64,000 bases of DNA from Streptococcus pseudopneumoniae (GCF_001073085.1 NZ_JVFV01000030.1:1-64000); one strand, 5' to 3'. Counted from the first letter of the stretch, positions 39,948 through 49,238 are shown. Translations and numbers: made by a program. Notes: a model not told the origin generated them from the sequence alone.

Positions 39948-40805
39948 ATGCTACGGCATATCAAATCTATTTTAACCATTATATTCGGAGCTGCCATTTA
40001 TGCCTTCGGACTCACGTATTTTGTTGTGCCCCACCACTTATTCGAGGGTGGAGCAACGGGAATCACCTTGATTACCTATTATCTCTTTAACATCCCTATC
40101 TCCGTGATGAACCTCATCATCAATATCCCATTATTCATTTTAGCCTGGAAAATATTTGGTGCAAAGACCCTATACAGCAGCCTGCTGGGTACTATTTCCT
40201 TATCTATTTGGCTAGCAATCTTTGAAAAGATTCCTCTCAGCTTTAATCTTGAGGGAGATCTGGTCATCGTGGCTTTAGTTGCGGGTGTTCTTTTGGGACT
40301 TGGTCTAGGTATTATCTTCAATGCTGGTGGTACCACTGGTGGAACAGATATCGTCGCTCGAATTCTGAACAAGTACACCAATATCTCCGTGGGGAAATTA
40401 CTCTTTGCACTAGACTTCCTCATCTTAATGCTCATTTTAATTATCTTCCAAGACCTTCGTCTCGTTACTTATACACTTCTATTTGACTTCATCGTCTCAA
40501 GAGTTATTGACTTGATTGGTGAAGGCGGATATGCTGGAAAAGGTTTTATGATTATCACTCAAAAGCCTATGGAAGTGGCAGATAAAATCAATGAAGAGTT
40601 AGGTCGAGGTGTCACCTTCATATCTGGACAAGGTTACTACAGTCAAAAAGATTTAAAAATTATCTACTGTATCGTAGCAAGAAATGAAATGGTTAAGATG
40701 AAAGAATTGATTCATACGATCGATCCTAAAGCCTTTATTACCATCACTGAAGCTCACGAAATTCTAGGAGAAGGCTTCACCTTTGTAAAAGAAGAAACTT
40801 CCTAA
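39948..40805 (+). CDS. YitT-family membrane protein (DUF161/DUF2179)
   Basis: The 285-residue protein has six N-terminal membrane helices (YitT/DUF161) with GGATGITLITYYLFNIPI and AGGTTGGTDIVARILNKYTN. A cytoplasmic C-terminal DUF2179 domain (about 215-280) holds GRGVTFISGQGYYSQKDLKI. The family is widespread in Firmicutes and may transport a small solute, but no function is established. I chose ATG 39948 because GGGAGG sits eight bases before it; the GTG at 39939 overlaps that ribosome site. Confidence 0.88.
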   Translation: MLRHIKSILTIIFGAAIYAFGLTYFVVPHHLFEGGATGITLITYYLFNIPISVMNLIINIPLFILAWKIFGAKTLYSSLLGTISLSIWLAIFEKIPLSFNLEGDLVIVALVAGVLLGLGLGIIFNAGGTTGGTDIVARILNKYTNISVGKLLFALDFLILMLILIIFQDLRLVTYTLLFDFIVSRVIDLIGEGGYAGKGFMIITQKPMEVADKINEELGRGVTFISGQGYYSQKDLKIIYCIVARNEMVKMKELIHTIDPKAFITITEAHEILGEGFTFVKEETS

Positions 40806-40820
40806 CACATAGACAACAAA

Positions 40821-40850
40821 AATAGTAACTTCGAATTTGAAGTTACTATT
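40821..40850 (+). terminator. Terminator of the YitT gene
   Basis: The 12-bp stem AATAGTAACTTC / GAAGTTACTATT has a 6-nt loop and is followed by TTTT on the plus strand. Confidence 0.8.
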
Positions 40851-40861
40851 TTTTGATAATA

Positions 40862-40889
40862 AAAACGGAAGAAGCAAATCTTCCGTTTT
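40862..40889 (-). terminator. Terminator of nox
   Basis: The 11-bp perfect stem AAAACGGAAGA / TCTTCCGTTTT with a 6-nt loop lies nine bases beyond the nox stop and continues in T-rich sequence on the minus strand. Confidence 0.8.
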
Positions 40890-40897
40890 ACAAATCA

Positions 40898-42277
40898 TTA
40901 TTTTTCAGCTGTAAGTGCAGCCATTGTGATGTAGTTGTATGGTTTGTTGAAGTGTGGCAAGAAGAATAGGTCAGTCAATGCCAACTTGTCGATTGTAACA
41001 TGTTCTTGGATAGCAAGTGAGAACATGTGGATAGCCATTGAGATTGCAGAATCACGAGATACCATTTGTGCACCAAGGATTTCACGACTATCTTTATCAA
41101 AGACAATCTTAATTGCAACTTCATAGTTGTCATGTTTCATAAATTCTGGTTTTTGAAGATCGTTGAAGCCTGTTTCAACAGCATTGTATCCTGCTGCTTT
41201 AGCTTTTTCAAGAGTCAAACCAGTTGAAACCATGTGAAGACCATAGATAGAGATACCGTTTGATCCTTGAACACCGATTCCTTCAAGTTCATGTCCACAA
41301 GCATTGTAAGCACCTACGATACCAGTACGAACAGCATTCGATGCAAGAGCGATGTAGCTAGTGTCTTTACGAGCGTTGTCATAAACAGTCGCACAGTCAC
41401 CCACAGCGAATACTCCTGGAAGTGATGTTTCTTGTTTCTTGTCTACAAGGAAGGCACCGTTGCGGAAAAGTTCAATCTTGCCATCAGCAAGAGCTGTGTT
41501 AGGACGGAAACCAACTGCAAGAACAACCATGTCAACATCGAATGTTTCTTTGTCAGTGATCAAGCGTTCAACTTTACCGTCACCTTCGATAGCTTTAACA
41601 GTTTGTCCAAGTGCCAAACGGATGTTGTGGTCTTCCAAGTTCTTAGCCATCAATTGAGTGAAGTCTTTGTCGTAGTATCCGTTCAAGACTGTGTCTACGA
41701 TGTCAACAAGAACAACTTCTTTTCCAAGACGTTCGAATGCTTCAGCAAGTTCAACACCGATATATCCACCACCGACAACAGCGATACGCTCAAGGTGTTT
41801 GCTCTTGTCAGCAAGTTTATTAATCACTTCTTCAGCGTTTTGGTACAATTTAACGAATTGTACATTTTCAAGAGTTGCTTTGAATTCGCGGTTACCCTTA
41901 ACAATTTCAACACCTTCGATTGGTGGCAAGATTGGAGTTGAACCTGTAGCAAAGATCAATTTTTCGTATGATTCTTTGTGTTCTTTTCCATCAACTTCAG
42001 CAGTTACAACTTTATTATCATAGTCAATTGAAAGAACTGGTGAGTTCATATAAACTTTAGCACCTTTTGCTTCCAATTTTTCTTTATCTGAGTAGAAGAG
42101 ACCTTCTGGACCATCGATTTGCTCACCAATCCAAAGAGCCATTCCACATCCTAGGAATGAAATGTTTGAGTTTTGGTCAAAGACAACGATTTCATTTTCA
42201 CTTTCAAAATTGTCCAACATAGTGTTGATACAAGCAGTTCCAGCGTGGTTCGCACCCACGACTACGATTTTACTCAT
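40898..42277 (-). CDS. nox: Water-forming NADH oxidase
   Basis: Nox reduces oxygen to water with two NADH, regenerating NAD+ and limiting peroxide formation. The 459 residues show the FAD-binding [14 protein letters not shown], the redox-active Cys in [10 protein letters not shown], the NADH-binding [17 protein letters not shown] and the second FAD motif [12 protein letters not shown] dimerisation domain ends the protein. The promoter overlaps a CcpA site, so sugar status should affect expression. It diverges from the flavin operon that starts with apbE. Confidence 0.95.
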   Translation of the reverse strand: MSKIVVVGANHAGTACINTMLDNFESENEIVVFDQNSNISFLGCGMALWIGEQIDGPEGLFYSDKEKLEAKGAKVYMNSPVLSIDYDNKVVTAEVDGKEHKESYEKLIFATGSTPILPPIEGVEIVKGNREFKATLENVQFVKLYQNAEEVINKLADKSKHLERIAVVGGGYIGVELAEAFERLGKEVVLVDIVDTVLNGYYDKDFTQLMAKNLEDHNIRLALGQTVKAIEGDGKVERLITDKETFDVDMVVLAVGFRPNTALADGKIELFRNGAFLVDKKQETSLPGVFAVGDCATVYDNARKDTSYIALASNAVRTGIVGAYNACGHELEGIGVQGSNGISIYGLHMVSTGLTLEKAKAAGYNAVETGFNDLQKPEFMKHDNYEVAIKIVFDKDSREILGAQMVSRDSAISMAIHMFSLAIQEHVTIDKLALTDLFFLPHFNKPYNYITMAALTAEK

Positions 42278-42315
42278 AAGATAATTCCTACCTTTAATTT
42301 TTTATTTACCTTTCT

Positions 42316-42344
42316 AGTATATCATTATCTGTGAGCGTTTACAA
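42316..42344 (-). promoter_or_regulatory. Promoter of nox overlapped by a CcpA site (cre)
   Basis: Minus-strand TTGTAA and TATACT are separated by 17 bases. The plus-strand sequence TGTGAGCGTTTACA (42330-42343) is a strong match to the catabolite-responsive element and covers the -35 box. Binding of CcpA here would be expected to block transcription. Confidence 0.75.
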
Positions 42345-42476
42345 GTTTTTTGACTAGTTTACTGTTTTTGTGAAATTTTTTTGAAATATATATCAATTTA
42401 TTTTCAACCTTTTCAAAGTTTTTTGCACATTTTTTATTTATTCAAGCATATTTCTTGACTTTTTGTAAAAAATAAT

Positions 42477-42505
42477 TTGTGAAAACGCTGACTTTATGAT
42501 ATTCT
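42477..42505 (+). promoter_or_regulatory. Promoter of the apbE operon overlapped by a second cre site
   Basis: TTGTGA and TATTCT are 17 bases apart, and TGA before the -10 box makes it an extended -10. TGAAAACGCTGACT (42480-42493) fits the cre consensus TGNAANCGNWNNCW and lies between the two boxes. The predicted start is near 42512, leaving an 80-nt leader before the apbE start. Confidence 0.65.
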
Positions 42506-42594
42506 ATTTGTATGGAAATGAAATATAAATCTTCAGATTGCTTTCATATCTGGATTTACAACTATTTCCAATTGATTTGAAGGGAGTTGATTTT

Positions 42595-43515
42595 TTGCCT
42601 CTCAGTTCATTATCTGAACGGTTAATGGGAACTACGATTACTATTTCCTTGGTACATGAACAAGCGGATAATCTTCTCCGTCAAGCTTTTGATTTGCTCA
42701 AGGAACTTGAATTTCGATTTAATGCGAATAGCACCGAATCGGAATTGATGGAAATTAACTATCAGGCGGGAATTGCTCCAGTTAAGGTCCATCCTGATTT
42801 GTTTGAACTGATTTCTTTAGGATTAGAACACAGTCTAGCTCCTGGAAGTCATCTCAACATTAGTATTGGTCCCTTGGTACAAACCTGGCGTATTGGTTTT
42901 TCCGATGCAAAAGTTGCTAGTCCTGAAGAAATTTCTTCGGTTTTACCATTGATAGATCCCCGTTTTATCAAGCTTGATTCAATTGATTCTACTGTTTTTT
43001 TAGAAAAAAAAAGGATGAAAATTGACTTAGGTTGTTTAGCAAAGGGCTATAGCGCAGATAAGGTTGCAACTTTCTTAAAAGAAAATGGCGTCACTTCTGC
43101 TCTTATCAATCTAGGAGGAAACATCCTCACAATTGGAAACAACCAATCAAAAGATGATCGACCGTGGCAAATCGGTATTCAAGACCCTAATCACCCACGC
43201 GGTAATCACCTGATGACCTTGTCTATTACTGGAAAGTCAGTTGTTACATCTGGAATTTATGAACGGCATCTTGAAATTGATGGAAAGGATTATCATCACA
43301 TTTTTGATAGTGAAACTGGCTATCCTGTTGAAACGGATTTGGCTAGTTTAACGATTATATCTGACCGCTCAGTTGATGGTGAGATATGGACCACACGATT
43401 GTTTGGTGAGCGCAGCGCTTCTATCATGTGGCAAATCGAAAATATCGATGGAATCGAAGCCATCCTTATTGATAAAGATGGACATATCGCTTGTTCATCC
43501 GGTATCCAAAGATAA
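42595..43515 (+). CDS. apbE: ApbE-family FAD:protein FMN transferase, cytoplasmic form
   Basis: ApbE transfers FMN from FAD onto a Ser or Thr of target proteins. The 306-residue protein shows RLMGTTITISLV at the start, DLGCLAKGYSADKV, ALINLGGNILTIGNN, SGIYERHLEIDGKDYHHIFD and the metal region SVDGEIWTTRLF. No signal peptide or lipobox is present, so it should act in the cytoplasm. The likely start is TTG 42595: AAGGGAG ends eight bases before it, and it gives the family N-terminus. The longer frame up to 42538 has no ribosome site. The target is probably the tail of the third gene of this operon. Confidence 0.87.
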   Translation: MPLSSLSERLMGTTITISLVHEQADNLLRQAFDLLKELEFRFNANSTESELMEINYQAGIAPVKVHPDLFELISLGLEHSLAPGSHLNISIGPLVQTWRIGFSDAKVASPEEISSVLPLIDPRFIKLDSIDSTVFLEKKRMKIDLGCLAKGYSADKVATFLKENGVTSALINLGGNILTIGNNQSKDDRPWQIGIQDPNHPRGNHLMTLSITGKSVVTSGIYERHLEIDGKDYHHIFDSETGYPVETDLASLTIISDRSVDGEIWTTRLFGERSASIMWQIENIDGIEAILIDKDGHIACSSGIQR

Positions 43516-43549
43516 TTAATAAATAATGCAAAAAGAGAAAGGAAAGCTC

Positions 43550-44155
43550 ATGCTAAAACTTATTGCTATTGTAGGAACTAACTCTAAACGTTCCACAAAC
43601 CGCCAACTGCTTCAATATATGCAAAAACACTTTGCTGATAAAGCAGAAATCGAATTGGTAGAAATTAAAGACCTACCAGTCTTCAACAAACCTGCAGATA
43701 AACTTATTCCTGCAGAAGCCTTAGAAATTGTTGCAAAAATTGAAGCAGCTGATGGTGTGATTATCGGCACTCCTGAATATGATCACTCAATTCCTGCCGT
43801 TCTTATGAGCGCTCTTGCTTGGATTTCTTATGGAGTATTTCCACTCCTTAACAAACCAGTGATGATCACAGGTGCTTCATACGGTACACTCGGTTCATCA
43901 CGTGCTCAATTGCAACTTCGTCAAATCTTGAATGCACCAGAAATTAAAGCAAATGTTCTCCCAGATGAATTCTTGCTCTCTCATTCTCTTCAAGCATTCG
44001 ATAAGAATGGTGACTTGGTAGATCTTGATGTAATCAAGAAATTGGATGCCATCTTTGATGACTTCCGTATCTTTGTCAAGATTACTGAAAAATTGCGTAA
44101 TGCACAAGAACTTCTTCGTAAAGATGCAGAAGAATTTGACTGGGAAAATTTGTAA
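43550..44155 (+). CDS. NADPH-dependent FMN reductase family protein
   Basis: The 201-residue flavodoxin-fold protein has GTNSKRSTNRQLLQYMQKHF at the phosphate-binding loop and the family motif GTPEYDHSIPAVLMSALAWI. These enzymes pass electrons from NAD(P)H to FMN, quinones or dyes. The ATG at 43550 is favoured by AAAGGAA in front of it. It is followed after 17 bases by a larger paralogue, and both follow apbE, so all three likely work in one flavin pathway. Confidence 0.88.
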   Translation: MLKLIAIVGTNSKRSTNRQLLQYMQKHFADKAEIELVEIKDLPVFNKPADKLIPAEALEIVAKIEAADGVIIGTPEYDHSIPAVLMSALAWISYGVFPLLNKPVMITGASYGTLGSSRAQLQLRQILNAPEIKANVLPDEFLLSHSLQAFDKNGDLVDLDVIKKLDAIFDDFRIFVKITEKLRNAQELLRKDAEEFDWENL

Positions 44156-44172
44156 GATAGGAGATCGAAAGA

Positions 44173-45408
44173 ATGAAATTTGTTGGACTTGTTGGATCAA
44201 ACTACGACCAATCATATAACCGCAAACTCTTGGAATTCATCCGTCGTAACTTCAAACTGAAATTTGAATTAGAAGTTCTTGAAATCGATGAAGTTCCAAT
44301 GTTTAACCAAGACGAAAAATGGGACGATAGTTTCCAATTGCGCCTTCTTTACAATAAAATTACTCGTGCTGATGGTGTGATTATTGCCACTCCTGAGCAC
44401 AACCATACAATTTCTGCTTCACTCAAGTCAGTTCTTGAATGGCTTTCATATGAAGTACATCCATTTGAAAACAAACCAGTGATGATCGTGGGTGCTTCTT
44501 ACTACGACCAAGGTACTTCACGTGCTCAAGTTCACCTTCGTAAAATCCTTGACGCACCAGGGGTGAATGCCTACACATTACCAGGTAATGAATTTCTTCT
44601 TGGAAAAGCTAAAGAAGCTTTTGATGCTAACGGAAATATTATCAACGAAGGAACTGTTAAATTCCTTGAAACTTGCTTAGATAACTTTGTCAAATATGTA
44701 GGAGTCGTTTCTAAATTGAAAAAACCAAAACCAATTGAACCAGAAGACTTGGATTGTGGAAAACCAATCGCTACAACTATTACAGAAGTTGATCCTGACG
44801 ATCCAAACTGGGTAGAAAAAGTTGCAGAAATCACAGGTGCTGTTTCAGGTGATACATATGTTAAACTTGACCATGGTATCTTGACTGTTAACCAAATCGA
44901 TATGTTCTTGAAAGCTATGCCTTTTGAATTGACATACGCTGACGATAACAACCAATTCCTCTACTACAACAACGCTCACCAAGATCCTGACACAATGTTT
45001 GCAAAACGTGTACCATCTCAATCTGGTAGCCGTATGTCTACAGTTCACGGATCACTTCCACCAGCACGTATGAAAAACGTTGAGTGGGTAATTGGTACTC
45101 TTCGTAACGGAAACCAAGACTACGTTCGTACCATTGTTCCAGGTTCACCTGCAGGAGTTATCAATACTCATAACTACCAAGCTATGTACTATCCTGATGG
45201 ATCATATGCTGGTATCAATGAAATTGTCTTTAACTTCCAACCATGGCTTGACTGGTACTTGAAAGAAACAGGTCAACGTTTGGTAGGTGGTTGCGGACCT
45301 TTTGCTCCCGCTGCAGGTCATGGTGATGCAGATGCTACTTCTGGAGCTTCTGACTCAGCCGATGGTGGCCATGGAGCTGCTGATGCTACTTCTGGAGCAA
45401 GCAACTAA
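44173..45408 (+). CDS. FMN reductase fused to PAS-like domain with tandem C-terminal flavinylation motifs
   Basis: The first ~185 residues form an NADPH-dependent FMN reductase (TPEHNHTISASLKSVLEWL, paralogous to the gene before). After a linker, residues ~220-375 look like the PAS-type domain found at the end of DUF438 proteins (FLKAMPFELTYADDNNQFLY, RMKNVEWVIGTLRNGNQDYV). The Gly/Ala-rich tail holds two copies of DATSGAS, at residues 387-393 and 404-410. Each fits the ApbE target pattern Dxx(S/T)GA(S/T). With apbE two genes upstream, the tail is probably loaded with two covalent FMN groups, on Ser393 and Ser410. The whole protein would then form a short NADPH-to-FMN electron path. The physiological acceptor is unknown. 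Confidence 0.8.
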   Translation: MKFVGLVGSNYDQSYNRKLLEFIRRNFKLKFELEVLEIDEVPMFNQDEKWDDSFQLRLLYNKITRADGVIIATPEHNHTISASLKSVLEWLSYEVHPFENKPVMIVGASYYDQGTSRAQVHLRKILDAPGVNAYTLPGNEFLLGKAKEAFDANGNIINEGTVKFLETCLDNFVKYVGVVSKLKKPKPIEPEDLDCGKPIATTITEVDPDDPNWVEKVAEITGAVSGDTYVKLDHGILTVNQIDMFLKAMPFELTYADDNNQFLYYNNAHQDPDTMFAKRVPSQSGSRMSTVHGSLPPARMKNVEWVIGTLRNGNQDYVRTIVPGSPAGVINTHNYQAMYYPDGSYAGINEIVFNFQPWLDWYLKETGQRLVGGCGPFAPAAGHGDADATSGASDSADGGHGAADATSGASN

Positions 45409-45420
45409 AAACTACTGATA

Positions 45421-45446
45421 AAGGAACCATTTTAGGTTCCTTTTTT
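45421..45446 (+). terminator. Terminator of the apbE operon
   Basis: AAGGAACC-ATTTTA-GGTTCC is followed by TTTTTT, 13 bases beyond the last stop codon of the operon. Confidence 0.85.
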
Positions 45447-45456
45447 AAGAAACAAC

Positions 45457-45488
45457 AAACCTCGGTTAGCAGACACTAACCGAGGTTT
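45457..45488 (-). terminator. Terminator of the glyQ-glyS-UPF0291 operon
   Basis: The 13-bp stem AAACCTCGGTTAG / CTAACCGAGGTTT with a 6-nt loop lies close after the UPF0291 stop on the minus strand and continues in TTGTTGTTTCTT. Confidence 0.8.
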
Positions 45489-45496
45489 TATTTAGC

Positions 45497-45754
45497 TTAT
45501 GAATTTGGATCGTCAAGACTTCGACCATGCAAACCTTTTTCACGTTGTACCTGACGAAGTTTCTCAGGAGTCACATCATTTCCATCTTCATCTACGATTT
45601 TGATTCCTTCAATGTGGTGACGAACAGAACGACGGTAGCCTTCGATATATTCCTCACGAAGTTTAGCTTGTTCTACTTTTTCTTCTGCAGTCAAGCCTTC
45701 TGTTTTTTTCTTTTTCGCAAGCTCATTAATACGAGCGATTTTTTCTGGTGTCAT
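45497..45754 (-). CDS. UPF0291 (DUF896, YnzC-like) protein
   Basis: The 85-residue protein starts [20 protein letters not shown] and contains [20 protein letters not shown], the signature of the UPF0291/DUF896 family. These are small helical-hairpin proteins; Bacillus YnzC and YneA-operon members are SOS-linked, but the function is not known. It lies 29 bases after glyS and ends the operon. A tail ([12 protein letters not shown]) extends beyond the domain. Confidence 0.88.
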   Translation of the reverse strand: MTPEKIARINELAKKKKTEGLTAEEKVEQAKLREEYIEGYRRSVRHHIEGIKIVDEDGNDVTPEKLRQVQREKGLHGRSLDDPNS

Positions 45755-45783
45755 ATTTGAACCTCCAATCTACTTTTTAATTT

Positions 45784-47820
45784 CTATTTTGTATTAAGAA
45801 GATTAAAAGCAGCGACAGTTTTTGCTTTATTCACAAGTTCAGTTAGAATAGCTAGGCGATTATTCTTAACATCAACATCCTCTGCCATAACCATTGTATT
45901 GTCAAAGAATGCATCAATAACAGGACTAAGAGCAAATAACTGCGTTAATTTATCACTAGCTGAACCTTTCAATTCTAGATTTTCTACTGCTTGAGCTAGT
46001 TCTTTTTCCTGTTCATTTTCAAAGAGACTAGTATCAACTTTGACTGAACCTTCTGCTTTTTCCGCTAGGTTAAAGGCACGAGATAAGGATTCAACAGCTG
46101 GTTTGTAGTCACTATTTAGAGATGCTTCTTTTAGTGCTTCTGCTGCTTCAATCATATCTGCAACAACAAAGTTTGAGCTTGCTAGAACAGCTTCCTTAAT
46201 ATCTTTTGCAGTAGACCCCATCATCTTATCAACACGAGCTTTGATGAAGTTAAGCACTTCTTCTTGATTATCGTAAGTTAGGCTATCAAATGATAAAGCA
46301 TAAAGGCTAGCAATCAATCCGTCCATTGGAATATTCCAGCCAAAGTCTTCCAAGATACGGACAATCCCTTGTGTTGCTCGACGAAGAGCATAAGGGTCAT
46401 TTGAACCAGATGGAATCAAACCAACAGAGAAGAAGGACAAGAGAGTATCCAATTTATCAGCTAGTGCAAGGATAGCTCCGACTTTAGACTCAGGAAGAGC
46501 ACCATCTGCAGAATCTGGAAGGTAGTGTTCACGAATAGCTTGTGCTACTGCCGCATTTTCACCAGCGAGAAGAGCATATTTCTCACCCATGATTCCTTGA
46601 AGCTCATCAAATTCACCAACCATACCAGTCAAGAGGTCAAACTTATAAATGGCTGCAGCACGAGCAAGGTCAACAGTTTCATCAACTGATAAACCTGCTT
46701 TTTCTGCCAAAAGGATAGCAATTTGCCCTGTACGAATCATGTGCTCACGAAGTGAACCAATCTTTTCATGGAAGGTTACGTGTGATAATTTAGCTACAAG
46801 ATCTTCAATCTTGAGTTTTTGGTCTTCACGCCAGAAGAATTCACCATCTTCCAGACGTGCCACCAAGACTTTCTCATTTCCTCGGATGACATTATCCAGA
46901 TACTCTGCATTTCCGTTACGAACAGAAATAAAGTTTGGTTTTAGATTTCCGTCAAGGTCACGTACTACAAAGTAGCGTTGGTGAGTTTCCATTGAAGTGA
47001 CCAAGACTTCTTCTGGAACCTCTAGGTACTTAGGATCAAAATTCCCCATAAAGGCAGTTGGGTATTCAACCAAATTCAGAACTTCATTCAAGAGTCCTTC
47101 ATCAATTTGAACCTGAACACCTTCTGCAGCTTCGATAGCCTTAATTTGCTCACGAATCATATTTTCGCGTTCAATGCTATCTGCAATAACATAAACTTTG
47201 CGCAGGTCTTCTTCATAGCTGTCAGCATGCTGAATTTCTACTTCGTGACCAAGGAAACGATGTCCACGGCTAACTCTTCCTGAGTGAATATCTAGGAAAT
47301 CCATATCGAGTGTCACATCATCCAAAAGAACTGTCAACGTATGGACTGGACGGATATATTCAAAGGTATTGTTTGCCCAATGCATACTTACTGGGAAGCT
47401 TAAGCTAGCCAATACTTCTGGAATTCCAGTCAAAACTTCCTCAGCTGGTTTTCCAGCTTCATGCTTAGTTACGTAGACATATTCTTCACCTTTGATTTCA
47501 CGGAATTCGATATCATCTACAGTCAAGCCTTTACCACGGACAAACCCTTGCGCTGCTTTAGAGAAATTTCCTTCTGCATCCAAAGCAATTTTTTTAGAAG
47601 GTCCTTTAAAATCTTCAGTCAAATCTGTTTGTTGGTCTGCCAAGCCAAGTACGCGAACAGCCAAACGACGTGGAGTTGAAAAAGTTTGAATTCCTTCGTA
47701 TGAAAGGCGGTTATTATCCAAAAAGGCTGCCATTTTTTCACCTAGTTGTTTTTCACTTGGTGTGACAACGTAGGCTGGTAACTCTTCGAGTCCTAGTTCT
47801 ACTAATAAATTTTTTGCCAT
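45784..47820 (-). CDS. glyS: Glycyl-tRNA synthetase beta subunit
   Basis: GlyS binds tRNA-Gly in the alpha2-beta2 glycyl-tRNA synthetase. The 678-residue protein begins [19 protein letters not shown] and shows the family motifs [36 protein letters not shown] and an HD-like region near [15 protein letters not shown]. The C-terminal anticodon-binding part is complete. It is separated from glyQ by an unusually long spacer (273 bases), described separately. Confidence 0.95.
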   Translation of the reverse strand: MAKNLLVELGLEELPAYVVTPSEKQLGEKMAAFLDNNRLSYEGIQTFSTPRRLAVRVLGLADQQTDLTEDFKGPSKKIALDAEGNFSKAAQGFVRGKGLTVDDIEFREIKGEEYVYVTKHEAGKPAEEVLTGIPEVLASLSFPVSMHWANNTFEYIRPVHTLTVLLDDVTLDMDFLDIHSGRVSRGHRFLGHEVEIQHADSYEEDLRKVYVIADSIERENMIREQIKAIEAAEGVQVQIDEGLLNEVLNLVEYPTAFMGNFDPKYLEVPEEVLVTSMETHQRYFVVRDLDGNLKPNFISVRNGNAEYLDNVIRGNEKVLVARLEDGEFFWREDQKLKIEDLVAKLSHVTFHEKIGSLREHMIRTGQIAILLAEKAGLSVDETVDLARAAAIYKFDLLTGMVGEFDELQGIMGEKYALLAGENAAVAQAIREHYLPDSADGALPESKVGAILALADKLDTLLSFFSVGLIPSGSNDPYALRRATQGIVRILEDFGWNIPMDGLIASLYALSFDSLTYDNQEEVLNFIKARVDKMMGSTAKDIKEAVLASSNFVVADMIEAAEALKEASLNSDYKPAVESLSRAFNLAEKAEGSVKVDTSLFENEQEKELAQAVENLELKGSASDKLTQLFALSPVIDAFFDNTMVMAEDVDVKNNRLAILTELVNKAKTVAAFNLLNTK

Positions 47821-47849
47821 GTTTTTTCCTTTACAAAATTTCTTTTTTT

Positions 47850-48044
47850 GATAGGCACCTTAGGTACTGGGGACGTTGCTAACTAACTTTGTGAGTCTGT
47901 GGGAAAATCTTCTGTCTTCTTGACAAAGATTTCCAACAGTCTCATCAAAGTGGATTTAGCCAACTAATTTTTGAACCTAAAGTTTCAAAAATCCCCAGAT
48001 ATCAGTACAGCGGTGCCTATCCCTTTAGCAAGTCTTCGACTTGC
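47850..48044. other. Strongly self-complementary spacer between glyQ and glyS
   Basis: Perfect 10-bp arms GATAGGCACC (47850-47859) and GGTGCCTATC (48012-48021) enclose 152 bases. Inside them CTGGGGA (47867-47873) pairs with TCCCCAG (47992-47998). A long hairpin at 47886-47951 has some 28 paired positions per arm (ACTTTG, TGAGTCTGT, GGAAAATCTT, TGTC with their partners). TTTTTGAA (47968-47975) pairs with TTCAAAAA (47984-47991). A separate hairpin GCAAGTC-TTC-GACTTGC lies at 48028-48044. The whole reads as a closed multibranch fold. No ORF of note is present. It may be a structured RNA inside the gly transcript, a processing site, or an inserted foldback element. I do not recognise it. Confidence 0.7.
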
Positions 48045-48093
48045 CTCTGAGTGCCATACGGGCTCCCTTTTTCTATTCTTGTAACTCTTTTTA

Positions 48094-49008
48094 TTATTCC
48101 TCTTCTGCTAGGAGTTGAGCGCGTGTAGCTTCGTCAAGAAGTGGGTAACCAAGTTTCTTGCGTTCAGCTACGAATGTTTTAGCTACGACACGGGCTAAGT
48201 TACGAATACGAGCGATATAACCAGCACGTTCTGTTACGGATACTGCTCCACGAGCATCAAGCAAGTTGAAAGTGTGTGAACATTTCAAAACGTAGTCATA
48301 GGCAGGGTGAACTAGGCCCAATTCCAAAGCACGTCCTGCTTCTTTTTCAAACTTTTCAAAGTTTTCAAGAAGCATATCTTGGTCAGAAACTTCAAAGCTG
48401 TATTTTGAATGCTCGTATTCTGGTTGAAGGAAGATTTCTCCGTATTTAACACCTGGAGCCCACTCAATATCATAAACTGAGTCTACTTCTTGGATGTAAG
48501 AAGCCAAACGTTCCAATCCGTAAGTAACCTCGGCTGTAACAGGACCAGTTGCCAAGCCACCGACTTGTTGGAAGTAAGTGAATTGAGTGATTTCCATACC
48601 GTCAAGCCAAACTTCCCAACCAAGACCTGCTGATCCAGTTGATGGGTTTTCCCAGTTATCTTCAACGAAACGAATATCGTGTTCCAAAGGATTGATTCCC
48701 AACTTTTCCAATGACTCTAGGTAGAGCTCTTGAATGTTTGATGGTGATGGTTTCATCACCACTTGGAATTGATGGTGTTGGTAAAGACGGTTTGGATTTT
48801 CCCCGTAACGACCGTCTGCTGGACGACGTGATGGCTCTACATAAGCTGCATTCCATGGCTCAGGACCAATAGCACGAAGGAAAGTATAAGGACTCATGGT
48901 TCCCGCACCCTTTTCATTATCATAAGCCTGCATCAGCATACAACCCTGGTCATTCCAGTATTGTTGCAAAGTAAGGATAATTTCTTGAAAGGTTAATTTT
49001 TTAGACAT
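48094..49008 (-). CDS. glyQ: Glycyl-tRNA synthetase alpha subunit
   Basis: GlyQ carries the catalytic site for glycine activation and charging. The 304 residues start [20 protein letters not shown], with [40 protein letters not shown] and [10 protein letters not shown] forming the class II core. The ATG at 49008 has AGGAG six bases away; the frame extends 14 codons upstream without a ribosome site. Expression is under the T-box just upstream. Confidence 0.96.
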   Translation of the reverse strand: MSKKLTFQEIILTLQQYWNDQGCMLMQAYDNEKGAGTMSPYTFLRAIGPEPWNAAYVEPSRRPADGRYGENPNRLYQHHQFQVVMKPSPSNIQELYLESLEKLGINPLEHDIRFVEDNWENPSTGSAGLGWEVWLDGMEITQFTYFQQVGGLATGPVTAEVTYGLERLASYIQEVDSVYDIEWAPGVKYGEIFLQPEYEHSKYSFEVSDQDMLLENFEKFEKEAGRALELGLVHPAYDYVLKCSHTFNLLDARGAVSVTERAGYIARIRNLARVVAKTFVAERKKLGYPLLDEATRAQLLAEEE

Positions 49009-49050
49009 TATTAACTCCTTTTTTATAATTTCTTGCGACCTAGAATACAA

Positions 49051-49232
49051 AAAGAACCGTGTCTTTGCTCCTAAGTCAAGTGACCTAGGGGCGTCAGAAA
49101 CGCGGTTCCACCCTAATTTATTACTTCATTATTTATAAAAAATATACCAAAAGCGCCACACTTATCTCTCAATCACCTGACTCTCACTACCACAGGCTCG
49201 CTTAGGATTTACTGATAAGATATTCTTTCTTG
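49051..49232 (-). ncRNA. T-box riboswitch (tRNA-Gly) controlling glyQS
   Basis: The T-box core AGGGTGGAACCGCG lies at 49101-49114 (minus strand). The base after TGG is A, which pairs with the U discriminator of tRNA-Gly. A GGC triplet in AAGTGTGGCGCTTTT fits the glycine specifier. A terminator can form between the core's GAACCGC strand and a later GCGGTTC-like strand (ACACGGTTC) followed by TTTTTG. Low charging of tRNA-Gly would switch the operon on. Confidence 0.9.
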
Positions 49233-49238
49233 TCGTCT

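Noticed and set aside
41432..41941. Plus-strand ORF of 169 codons opposite nox.
   Set aside because: It is antisense to a highly conserved NADH oxidase. The phenylalanine/asparagine-rich composition reflects the complementary strand and not a protein.
47850..48021. Identification of the gly spacer as RNase P, tmRNA or 6S RNA.
   Set aside because: I see none of the conserved RNase P core sequences, no tRNA-like ends with a tag reading frame, and the multibranch shape does not fit the single long 6S hairpin.
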